Assembly (NCBI GenBank): GCA_041552055.1
Contig: JBFELO010000128.1
Span: 1-13,225 of the forward strand
DNA: 13,225 nt
Origin: JBFELO01 sp041552055
GTDB lineage: Bacteria; Acidobacteriota; Thermoanaerobaculia; Thermoanaerobaculales; Sulfomarinibacteraceae
Reading direction: 5' to 3'
In this document: positions 5,893 through 12,018 of the stretch, piece by piece
How positions within the stretch are numbered: position 1 is the stretch's first letter
How the letters are laid out: each line of letters begins with the position of its first letter
Program-made: the position numbers and the translations under genes
Notes under the pieces: generated by a model
What the model was told of the DNA's origin: nothing
The model's input: the letters and a program-made list of their open reading frames with translations, nothing else
The model's database searches: none

Positions 5893-7893
5893 ATGGCGCT
5901 TGAAGTGCGATCACAACGTCATTTCTTTCAGCGTTTAGGACGCGTAGAGTCGATGCTGGCGGGCATCCTGCTGCTGGCGTTGCCGGCCGCCGGGCAGGCA
6001 CTCCACGTGGAGCGTGTCGGGGGCGGCACCGAGCTCGTGCTGGTCACGTTGCCGCTGTCCGAGGCCACCACGGTCGCCTGGCCGCTGGCCGACGGTTCGG
6101 TGACGAGCATGACCAGCGGTGGGCTGACCGTCCTCGCCGATCTCGCGCAGATGCTGGAGGGGCTGGAAGAAGCGCCCCCGGTGGTGGTCGTAGTGGGTGG
6201 GGTACAGCCCAAAGAGCTGAGACCCGTGCTGTCGATCGGCCTCGGAGAGCGCAGACCGATGCAGTGGACGCCGGAGTCGGTGCCGCTGATCGAGGGCGGT
6301 GTGGACCGTCGGCTCGGCGCGCCGGGGAGCGAGGCCCAGCTGCGTCTCGAGATGATGTTGCCGGCGCCCGACGACTGGCGTCGCAGCCCACTCGAAGTGC
6401 TGTGGGAGCTGATGCCGGCCTTGCTGGGTCCCCAGCTGCCGGGTGTGATGGCGCGAGTCGACGGCGACCTGGCGCGCATCGAGAGCCGCATCGACGCCGA
6501 GGTCGCCGACCTCGAGCTGCGCCGGCTGCGGCTCCAGCTCGCGCGGATCGCGGCGGATCCGAAGATCGATTCCGAGGCGGTGAACGCGGCACGGCGCCGC
6601 CTTCAGGTGCGGCGCAAGGCGCTGCTCGGGATTCACCCCGAGGCCGCCGAGATCGTTGCACGGCTGTGGATCCAAGGTGGCGGCACCGCGGTGCAGGAGT
6701 ACCTGTTCGGTGTCGAGGGCGTCACGGTGGACAGGGTGGCGGACGCGGCGCGACGGTGGCTTCCTCAGCACCCGGGTCATGCCGTGTTGCGGTTGCCGCC
6801 GCGCGTCTTCAACCCGCGTTTCGCCGCGGATCCGCAGCGGGTGCAGCTCGCCAACGACGCGGTGGCGATGGTGCTCGAACGCGACACCGCCGGTCTCTCT
6901 GCCCTCTGCCTGCAGCCGGTGCTGCTGCCGGATCTCGATGGCCAGCTGTCCGGGACCGTGCTGGCGCGGCTCGCGGCGGAGATCCGGGTCTCCGCAGGGG
7001 TTCCGGGTTGGGTGCGGGTGGCGCGGCGGCCGCCGGTTCTGGAGCTGGCGGCTCCCGACGACGGCTTCGCCGAGCTCGTCGAGGAGTTGCAGAGTGCCGT
7101 CGAGCTGGTGGCCAGGGACGACGTCCCGTTCGCCGATCAGAATCCCGACGCACGCCGACGTGCCCTTCAGCTGATGGCGACGCTGCTCGGGCTCGCAGAG
7201 GATGTGGGACTGTCCCCGGCCGAGCTCCTTCAGCCGAGGAATTTGGCCCTGGGCGTGGTCGCGCCGGACGGCGAGACCGCGATCGAGGCGCTGCAGAAGT
7301 TCCAGATCGGGGGCAGTGCCGATCAGGCCTTCACCCAGGGCCGGGCGTTGTCGACGGTGCCACGGCTGCGGGAGGCTGCGCCCGGCCGTGAGTCCGCGCT
7401 GGTAATGGCACTCGACGTGATCTCGATCGGCAGCCCGGTGACCCCGGCCGTGGTCGGCGCCCTGGTCGAGGAGCGGACCCGGCAGCTGGTCGAAGGTGCC
7501 GAGGTGGAGGTGCTCTCGCCGATCGTACCGGGTCGAAACATGGTGCTGCTCGTGGTGGTGGCCGAGGCCACGCTCGACGAGCTCGAACGGCGGCTCGAGG
7601 CGGCGTGGCCGGAGATCGTGGGACCGGTCTCGGGCGACGAGTTGGCGCCGGTGGGTCGGCGGGTGGCGGCCGACGTGACGGTCGACATGAGCGGGCCGGT
7701 CGGTCATGCTCGGCGATGTGCCGCGGTCGCGGCGGGGTCGGTCTACTGGCGGCTGCCGTCGGACCTTCAGATGGAGGCGTTGACGCTGTCGCCGGAGGTG
7801 GTGACTGGGTTGCTGGCGGCGTTCGGCTCGTGGCAGGATGTGCAGACGACGGGCGCCGGCGTGCTGCCGATACCGGACTCCGAGTCCCCCTGA
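5893..7893 (+). CDS. Secreted M16 (insulinase)-like protein lacking the zinc site
   Basis: This 666-residue protein has an N-terminal hydrophobic segment (about 21-35, 'MLAGILLLALPAAGQA') fitting a Sec signal peptide. What follows resembles M16 peptidases: a strand pair near 45-65, 'VVVVVGGVQPKEL' (97-109), 'SEAQLRLEMMLPAPD' (146-160), a long helical part and 'GVTVDRVADAARRWLPQHPGHAVLRLP' (276-302). A second weaker repeat of this layout fills residues 315-666. The HxxEH zinc motif is absent; where it should stand there is 'GGLTVLADLAQMLE' (76-89), and about 100 residues of a normal first domain appear missing. I infer a non-catalytic relative, perhaps a partner subunit or chaperone-like scaffold in the periplasm. 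The start is uncertain: ATG at 5893 gives an Arg-rich n-region but lacks a ribosome site, while ATG at 5953 leaves room for a divergent promoter but gives an uncharged n-region. The tyrS gene follows after 56 bp on the same strand. Confidence 0.65.
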   Translation: MALEVRSQRHFFQRLGRVESMLAGILLLALPAAGQALHVERVGGGTELVLVTLPLSEATTVAWPLADGSVTSMTSGGLTVLADLAQMLEGLEEAPPVVVVVGGVQPKELRPVLSIGLGERRPMQWTPESVPLIEGGVDRRLGAPGSEAQLRLEMMLPAPDDWRRSPLEVLWELMPALLGPQLPGVMARVDGDLARIESRIDAEVADLELRRLRLQLARIAADPKIDSEAVNAARRRLQVRRKALLGIHPEAAEIVARLWIQGGGTAVQEYLFGVEGVTVDRVADAARRWLPQHPGHAVLRLPPRVFNPRFAADPQRVQLANDAVAMVLERDTAGLSALCLQPVLLPDLDGQLSGTVLARLAAEIRVSAGVPGWVRVARRPPVLELAAPDDGFAELVEELQSAVELVARDDVPFADQNPDARRRALQLMATLLGLAEDVGLSPAELLQPRNLALGVVAPDGETAIEALQKFQIGGSADQAFTQGRALSTVPRLREAAPGRESALVMALDVISIGSPVTPAVVGALVEERTRQLVEGAEVEVLSPIVPGRNMVLLVVVAEATLDELERRLEAAWPEIVGPVSGDELAPVGRRVAADVTVDMSGPVGHARRCAAVAAGSVYWRLPSDLQMEALTLSPEVVTGLLAAFGSWQDVQTTGAGVLPIPDSESP

Positions 7894-7949
7894 TGCGGCA
7901 ACCGGCGCCGCCGAGTCTGCCAGGAGACGCGCGATCGTAGGCAGGCTCC

Positions 7950-9191
7950 ATGGAGGCCCGAGTGAGTGTTGATGAGCTGAATCGCCAACTGGAGTACCTC
8001 ACCAAGGGCTGCGTCGATGTCGTGCCCGAGGACGAGCTCAAGGCCAAGCTACAGCGAGCGCTCGAGACGGGGGAGCCGTTGACGGTCAAGGTGGGATTCG
8101 ACCCGTCGGCACCCGATCTCCACCTCGGGCACACGGTGGTGATCCGGAAGATGCACCACTTCCAGCAACTCGGACATCGAGTCGTGTTCCTGATCGGTGA
8201 CTTCACGGGTCTGATCGGAGACCCGACGGGCAAGAAGGCGACCCGCCCGCAGCTCACGAGGGAGGAGATCGACGCCAACGCGGCCACCTATCAGCGGCAG
8301 ATCTTCAAGCTGCTCGACCCCGACACCACGGTGATCGACTTCAACTCGCGCTGGCTCGGCGCGCTGAAGTCCGAGGACTGGATCCGGCTGGCGGCCACGG
8401 TTACGGTGGCGCAGATGCTCGAGCGCGACGACTTCCGCTCGCGCTACGAGGCGCAACAGCCGATCTCGCTGCACGAGTTCCTGTACCCGCTCGCGCAGGC
8501 CTACGACTCGGTGGCGCTCGAGGTCGACGTCGAGCTCGGTGGCACCGACCAGCTCTTCAACCTGCTCGTTGGGCGGCACCTCATGCGGGAGCGCGGCATG
8601 GAGCCCCAGGTGGTGATGACCACGCCGCTGCTCGAGGGACTCGACGGCGTGGAAAAGATGTCCAAGTCGCTCGACAACTACGTCGCCGTGGAGTCTGAGC
8701 CGTTCGACATGTTCGGCAAGCTCATGTCGGTTACCGACGAGCTCATGTGGCGCTACTGGCTGCTGCTCACCGACCGGACCGAGGCCGAGATCGGGACGCT
8801 GCGCGAGCAGGTCGAGAGCGGGCAGCGGCACCCGATGGACGTCAAGAAGGAGCTCGCCCGAACGATCGTGGGTGAGTTCCACTCGGCCGAGGAGGCCGCG
8901 ACGGCCGAGGCCGAGTTCGAGCGGGTGTTCTCGGCGCGGTCGACGCCGACCGATGTGCCCGATGTCGAGCTTGCCGTGGACGGCGCCTCCGTACTGCTGT
9001 CCAAGGTACTGGTCCAGGCTCGGATGGTGGCCTCCAACTCGGAAGCGCGACGGCTGATGCAGCAGGGCGGCGTCAAGGTCGACGGCGACGCGGTGCGCGA
9101 TCCCAAGGCCGAGCTCGGGACCGACTCGTCCGAGCCGCTGTTGATCCAGGTGGGCAAGCGCCGATTCGCCCGCGTCACGTTCGTCAAATGA
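7950..9191 (+). CDS. tyrS: Tyrosyl-tRNA synthetase
   Basis: This is a class I aminoacyl-tRNA synthetase that charges tRNA-Tyr with tyrosine in the cytoplasm. The 413 residues are the usual length. The HIGH-type motif is 'HLGH' (58-61) and the second signature is 'KMSKS' (236-240), with 'GGTDQLFNLLVGR' (197-209) and 'YPLAQAYDS' (179-187) lining the tyrosine pocket. A C-terminal S4 RNA-binding domain spans about 348-413 ('VLLSKVLVQARMVASNSEARRL'). The 'ELGGTDQLFNLLVGR' and KMSKS forms fit the TyrZ-like branch. Two starts are possible: ATG at 7950, or GTG at 7962, which has GGAGG (7952-7956) at ideal distance. The protein would be 409 residues from GTG. It follows the M16-like gene by 56 bp and could be co-transcribed. 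No T-box leader is visible. A long palindromic region follows its stop. Confidence 0.98.
   Translation: MEARVSVDELNRQLEYLTKGCVDVVPEDELKAKLQRALETGEPLTVKVGFDPSAPDLHLGHTVVIRKMHHFQQLGHRVVFLIGDFTGLIGDPTGKKATRPQLTREEIDANAATYQRQIFKLLDPDTTVIDFNSRWLGALKSEDWIRLAATVTVAQMLERDDFRSRYEAQQPISLHEFLYPLAQAYDSVALEVDVELGGTDQLFNLLVGRHLMRERGMEPQVVMTTPLLEGLDGVEKMSKSLDNYVAVESEPFDMFGKLMSVTDELMWRYWLLLTDRTEAEIGTLREQVESGQRHPMDVKKELARTIVGEFHSAEEAATAEAEFERVFSARSTPTDVPDVELAVDGASVLLSKVLVQARMVASNSEARRLMQQGGVKVDGDAVRDPKAELGTDSSEPLLIQVGKRRFARVTFVK
7952..7956 (+). promoter_or_regulatory. tyrS: Ribosome site GGAGG that may set the tyrS start at GTG 7962
   Basis: GGAGG lies inside the reading frame that begins at ATG 7950 and five bases before GTG 7962. 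It favours initiation at 7962 (protein M-S-V-D-E-L). The ATG has only a weak purine run (AGGCAGG) upstream. Confidence 0.5.
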
Positions 9192-9260
9192 CCATTCCCT
9201 AGTGATCGGTGCGTCCTGGTCGGAGTCAGCGCGATCTTCTGCCGTCGCGTTCCCCGAGGT

Positions 9261-9338
9261 TGCCACCTTCAACATTCTTGGGCCTGACTGGCGTTGGTGT
9301 CCAGTGCAGAAAAGGTCCCAAGAATGTTGAAGATGGCA
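9261..9338. repeat. Hairpin 1 of the nested inverted repeat
   Basis: Arms 9261-9282 and 9317-9338 pair over 22 bp with one mismatch; the inner 16 bp (CTTCAACATTCTTGGG) are perfect. The 34-nt loop contains a further stem CTG-ACTGG / CCAGT-g-CAG (9284-9291 and 9301-9309). No T-run follows on either strand, so a classical terminator is not supported, though it could slow transcription from tyrS. Confidence 0.85.
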
Positions 9339-9424
9339 CGCCCGCACAGCGCGTCCCTCGAGACATGTGTGACTCCGTCCCCTCGCCCTCTCGGCCGCCG
9401 ACCGCGCCTCGTGCGGGGTGCCGT

Positions 9425-9490
9425 CTTTGACAATGTTGGGAGCACCGACGCCGGGGTGGGACGGACCGATGGGTCCCAACATTGTCAAAG
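9425..9490. repeat. Hairpin 2 of the nested inverted repeat
   Basis: Arms 9425-9441 and 9474-9490 (CTTTGACAATGTTGGGA and its complement) pair perfectly over 17 bp. Core length (66 bp) and spacing between the 16-bp arms (34 nt) equal those of hairpin 1. The arm sequence differs from hairpin 1 at four of 16 positions, each compensated on the other arm; the loop is not similar. Confidence 0.85.
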
Positions 9491-9607
9491 GGGGCGCCCT
9501 CGGGGAGCGCGTCGGGGAGAGGGCGCGATGAAGGTACGAGAGCGTCGCGACTCGCACGGCCACGCCCCCAAGCCCTCACGCCCTCATGCCCTGGTTGGGT
9601 GGGTGGT

Positions 9608-9636
9608 CCAGCGACCAGCGACGAGTCACCAGCGAC
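9608..9636. repeat. Short CCAGCGA heptamer repeat
   Basis: CCAGCGA occurs at 9608, 9615 and 9629, in phase with a 7-bp period; the slot at 9622 holds a diverged CGAGTCA. It is non-coding and small. Confidence 0.6.
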
Positions 9637-9663
9637 GGTCGGGTGGGCTGTGTTCCAAACGAA

Positions 9664-9690
9664 AGAGCAGCCCACCACGTGAGCTGCTCT
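9664..9690 (-). terminator. Intrinsic terminator of the Fur-family gene
   Basis: Reading the minus strand, AGAGCAGC, an 11-nt loop and GCTGCTCT form an 8-bp stem that begins 26 bp after the stop codon. The T-rich run TCTTTCGTTT follows or overlaps the stem base. The T-tract is imperfect but the position is right. Confidence 0.6.
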
Positions 9691-9716
9691 GAATCAACTC
9701 CTCTGTGCGTCGCGAG

Positions 9717-10181
9717 CTAGAAGAAGCTCGTCTCCTGCTCGACCTTCTGGCCCTCTTCGCTGAGGCCCTGGATCTGGATCGAGATGAATGCCGGCCGGAA
9801 CTTGTGCTCCTGGCACAGGCGGCGTAGGCGCTCGTCGAGCTCGGCGTCCCAGAACTCGATGATCTTCCCGGTGGCGGTGCACACCATGTGGTGGTGGCCG
9901 CCGCCCGGCTCCATCTTTTCGTAGAAGTAGTGCTCGCGGCCGAGCCGGCTCTTGCGAACCAGCCCGCACTGGACGAGCAGGTCGAGGGTCCGGTACACGG
10001 TGGCCCGGGACACCTTGCGCTGCTTGGTCTTCATCCGCGCGAGCAGCTCGTCCGCGTCGAGATGCTCGTTGGTGGAGAAGATCTCGTCCAGCAGCGCGAG
10101 CCGTTCCTGGGTCACCTTGAGGTTGTTCTCCCTCAGGTACTGGATGAAGAGTTTCTGGGCCCTTTGTGCGAGTTTGCTCAT
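9717..10181 (-). CDS. Fur-family metal-dependent repressor
   Basis: This 154-residue protein has the Fur fold. Residues 1-85 form a winged helix with the recognition helix 'SRATVYRTLDLL' (58-69), and residues 86-145 the dimerisation domain. Regulatory-site ligands are visible: His40, His96, His98 and Glu109 in 'GKIIEF', with Glu88 or Glu83 as a further candidate. The Glu where PerR has a diagnostic Asp (Asp104 in B. subtilis) points to iron-type rather than peroxide sensing. The structural zinc site is lost: only Cys101 of the CxxC pair remains ('CTATG') and there is no C-terminal CxxC; some true Fur proteins, such as that of Pseudomonas aeruginosa, also lack it. ATG at 10181 is the natural start. 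It is divergent from the bd-like oxidase operon (298-bp gap) and has its own promoter with an overlapping dyad, suggesting autoregulation. Which metal or regulon it controls is not shown. Confidence 0.93.
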   Translation of the reverse strand: MSKLAQRAQKLFIQYLRENNLKVTQERLALLDEIFSTNEHLDADELLARMKTKQRKVSRATVYRTLDLLVQCGLVRKSRLGREHYFYEKMEPGGGHHHMVCTATGKIIEFWDAELDERLRRLCQEHKFRPAFISIQIQGLSEEGQKVEQETSFF

Positions 10182-10192
10182 TGTTCTAATCC

Positions 10193-10211
10193 AGACTCAT
10201 TATCAGTGTCT
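10193..10211. promoter_or_regulatory. Dyad at the predicted start of transcription of the Fur-family gene
   Basis: AGACTCATTATCAGTGTCT is an imperfect inverted repeat with 6-bp arms (five of six paired) around ATTATCA. The centre equals one Fur half-site (TGATAAT on the minus strand), but the partner half-site is poor on either side. CAGTGTC recurs 33 bp away at 10237-10243. It is a plausible operator for autoregulation. Confidence 0.35.
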
Positions 10212-10216
10212 CAACC

Positions 10217-10245
10217 AAGATAGAGCGGCTGCGACGCAGTGTCAA
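10217..10245 (-). promoter_or_regulatory. Sigma-70-type promoter of the Fur-family gene
   Basis: On the minus strand a consensus -35 TTGACA (10240-10245) is followed after exactly 17 bp by TATCTT (10217-10222, four of six consensus). Transcription would start near 10210, inside the dyad at 10193-10211, giving a leader of about 29 nt. This is the best-formed promoter in the window. Confidence 0.6.
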
Positions 10246-10366
10246 GTGGGCCGCGAAAAAAATTCTTCCGTTTCTGTACGGGCTCCCCACCGACGCACAC
10301 ACCGTGAACCCGCCGACGTCAACTCCCCATCCTCATCAATATCCGCCGCCGGTGACCCTGTACGGC

Positions 10367-10375
10367 GGTTATATT
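10367..10375 (+). promoter_or_regulatory. Candidate -10 element upstream of the bd-like operon
   Basis: GGT-TATATT lies on the plus strand about 105 bp before the start codon at 10480, directly before a perfect dyad. No -35 is seen at the expected distance. A second candidate is TTGCCT (10418-10423), 17 bp, then TGC-TACGGT (10438-10446), closer to the gene. I cannot decide between them. Confidence 0.3.
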
Positions 10376-10380
10376 GCTTT

Positions 10381-10396
10381 ATGGTTGAGCAACCAT
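10381..10396. promoter_or_regulatory. Perfect dyad ATGGTTGAGCAACCAT, candidate operator of the bd-like operon
   Basis: ATGGTTG and CAACCAT are perfect 7-bp inverted arms around AG. The dyad begins 5 bp after the TATATT element, so it would cover the start of transcription from that promoter. It does not look like a Fur or Fnr box. The binding protein is unknown. Confidence 0.45.
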
Positions 10397-10479
10397 TTGT
10401 GCTTTGTCTCCAAGACGTTGCCTTTTGAAAACCCGGATGCTACGGTGACGATCACGCCCATATCTTCAGGGGGTGATTC

Positions 10480-12018
10480 ATGGACTATCCGATCTGGGAC
10501 GTGACCATCGGCGGCGGCATGCTGATGGCCATCGTGGCGATTCCGCACGTGATCGTCTCCCACTTCGCCATCGGCGGCGGTCTGCTGATCGCGGTGACCG
10601 AGACCCTGGCGGTGAAGCGCGGCGACTGGGAGATGCGCGAGCTCGCGCGGAGATCCTCGCTGGTGCTGATCCTGGTGTCGACGGTGTTCGGCGCCATCTC
10701 CGGGGTCGGCATCTGGGTGGTCGCCGGGCTGATCTCGCCCGGTGCCATCTCGGCGTTGATCCACACCTATGTATGGGGGTGGGCGATCGAGTGGGTGTTC
10801 TTCATCCTGGAGATCGTGGCCGCGCTGGTCTACTACACCACCTGGGACAAGATCTCCAAGGGCGCGCACGTGCTCGTGGGCTGGCTCTACTTCGTCGGCG
10901 CCTACCTCAGCCTGGTGGTCATCAATGGCATCATCACCTTCATGCTGACACCGGGACGGTGGCTGACGACGCACCAGTTCTGGGACGGCTTCTTCAACCC
11001 CACCTACTGGCCGGCGCTACTGCTGCGCACCGGCATCTGCGCCATGATGGCGACGGCGTTCCTGCTCTTCGCGGCGCAGCAGGCCTCACCCGCTGCCAGG
11101 CCGCGCCTCATCCGCTACCTCGGCTGGTGGATGGTGGGAGGCGCGCTGCTGTCCTACGCCGGCTATCGCTGGTGGGAGGGCGCCCTGCCCGACACGGTGC
11201 TCGGGCTGTTCCGCGGCGACTCGCCGGTGCTCCCCACCCTGGCGGCCACGCGATCACTCGCCCTGTGGGCGCTGACCGCGGCCCTGGTGCTCGCGGCGCT
11301 CCTCTTGGTCGCGCGGCCCAGGTACGGCAGAGCCGTGGCGGCGATCGCGGTCATGGTCGCCGCCTTCACGTTCTTCGGCAGCTACGAGCGGCTGCGCGAG
11401 GGCGTGCGCAAACCGTTCCTCATCCACAGCCATCTGTTCTCCAACGGCCTCCTGGTGAGCGACATCGAGACCATCAACAAGCGGGGCATGGCCGCGCACT
11501 CGGGCTGGGTCGCGGCTGCCGCGGACGACGGGGTCGAAGCCGTGGGTCGGCAGATCTTCATGGCCCAGTGCGCCATCTGCCACACCATCGACGGCTACCA
11601 GGCGATCCGCCCGCTGCTACCGACGACGGCCGACCTGCTGGCGGTGGCGGCGGACAGCCCGGCCGGCACCGGCGCGCTCGCCTTCGAACGAGAGTGCGCG
11701 TCGTGTCACGCGGATCTGACCTACGAGGAGATGAGGGAGATCGTGCCGACCCCCGACGACATCCGGGGCGACCCCGAGTTCATCCGCGAGCTCAATCAGG
11801 GCATGATCTACGCCACCCTGGTCGAGCTGCACGAGATGGGCGAGTCCTACGTCGCCGCCGATCGCACGCAGGTGATCGACACCCACGAATCGGTGTACCC
11901 CCACATGCCGCCCCTGGTCGGTAGTGACGAGGACGTGGAGGCGCTGGCCGCCTATCTGGCGTCATTGGAGGCGGACGGGACCGACGCCACCCGGATGGCG
12001 CGGTTGGGAGGTGAGTGA
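10480..12018 (+). CDS. Cytochrome bd (CydA)-like subunit fused to a c-type cytochrome
   Basis: This is a 512-residue inner-membrane protein. About eight helices (roughly 14-42, 58-84, 94-120, 128-156, 176-200, 212-230, 258-278, 284-303) precede a periplasmic c-type cytochrome domain (about 345-512). By eye the first helices align with E. coli CydA: His23 with His19 ('PHVIVSHFAIGGGLLIAVTET'), and 'WAIEWVFFILE' gives Glu104 and Glu111 for Glu99 and Glu107, the latter one residue out of step. The His186 position is Leu182 ('NPTYWPALLLRTG'), and neither the GRQPW motif nor a quinol-binding loop is seen. Haem c motifs are CAICH (364-368) and CASCH (406-410); Met476 in 'HMPPLVG' is a likely axial ligand. 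The role is inferred as oxygen reduction fed by c-haems, not quinol. ATG at 10480 follows a GGGGGTGA site. The stop overlaps the next start by one base, an obligate operon. Confidence 0.82.
   Translation: MDYPIWDVTIGGGMLMAIVAIPHVIVSHFAIGGGLLIAVTETLAVKRGDWEMRELARRSSLVLILVSTVFGAISGVGIWVVAGLISPGAISALIHTYVWGWAIEWVFFILEIVAALVYYTTWDKISKGAHVLVGWLYFVGAYLSLVVINGIITFMLTPGRWLTTHQFWDGFFNPTYWPALLLRTGICAMMATAFLLFAAQQASPAARPRLIRYLGWWMVGGALLSYAGYRWWEGALPDTVLGLFRGDSPVLPTLAATRSLALWALTAALVLAALLLVARPRYGRAVAAIAVMVAAFTFFGSYERLREGVRKPFLIHSHLFSNGLLVSDIETINKRGMAAHSGWVAAAADDGVEAVGRQIFMAQCAICHTIDGYQAIRPLLPTTADLLAVAADSPAGTGALAFERECASCHADLTYEEMREIVPTPDDIRGDPEFIRELNQGMIYATLVELHEMGESYVAADRTQVIDTHESVYPHMPPLVGSDEDVEALAAYLASLEADGTDATRMARLGGE

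Larger units (their letters stand above)
9241..9516. repeat. Nested inverted repeat of about 276 bp, REPIN/BIME-like
   Basis: Two hairpins (core 9267-9332 and 9425-9490) are arranged as inverted copies about a common centre near 9378. The outer 42-bp arms 9241-9282 and 9475-9516 are inverted repeats by eye at 32/42 without a gap. Both contain the flank TCCCCGAGG. The inner arms continue from the hairpins into a second shared flank (GGCACGCCCGCAC at 9335-9347 against GTGCGGGGTGCC at 9411-9422, one base gap). The symmetry is exact: 9241+9516 equals 9317+9440. This is the layout of paired inverted REP palindromes, but no matching transposase is in the window. Confidence 0.75.
9192..9716. other. 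525-bp gene-free region between convergent tyrS and Fur-family genes
   Basis: No gene is supported here; open frames on both strands are Arg/Pro-rich and run through palindromes. Both flanking genes read into the region. It contains the nested inverted repeat (9241-9516), an 8-mer tandem pair CCCTCACG/CCCTCATG (9573-9588), a CCAGCGA heptamer repeat (9608-9636) and the terminator of the Fur-family gene (9664-9690). Its length is unusual next to the other convergent pairs in this window (0 and 70 bp). Confidence 0.7.

Noticed and set aside
5935..7707. 590-codon open frame antisense to the M16-like gene
   Set aside because: The product is Arg/His/Gln-rich with no domain; long antisense frames are expected in DNA this GC-rich.
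7894..7949. T-box or other riboswitch leader before tyrS
   Set aside because: The gap is only 56 bp and holds no specifier stem, T-box sequence or terminator.
9241..9516. CRISPR array or insertion-sequence ends
   Set aside because: There are only two units, in inverted rather than direct order, with no regular spacers, and no transposase or target duplication is visible.
8049..9563. 504-codon open frame antisense to tyrS and the palindrome region
   Set aside because: It mirrors tyrS codons and runs through the hairpins; there is no start signal or recognisable protein.
10191..10211. Classical Fur box upstream of the Fur-family gene
   Set aside because: One half-site (TGATAAT) is perfect, but the partner half matches only 3 of 7 on either side; kept only as a weak dyad.
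610..10389. GGTTGAG in three promoter regions (610-616, 10210-10216, 10383-10389)
   Set aside because: A 7-mer is expected one or two times by chance in 13 kb on both strands, and the copies differ in orientation and distance to the genes.
10473..11924. 483-codon open frame overlapping the CydA-like gene in another register
   Set aside because: Gly/Arg/His-rich translation without membrane helices; the in-register protein has clear helices and haem motifs.
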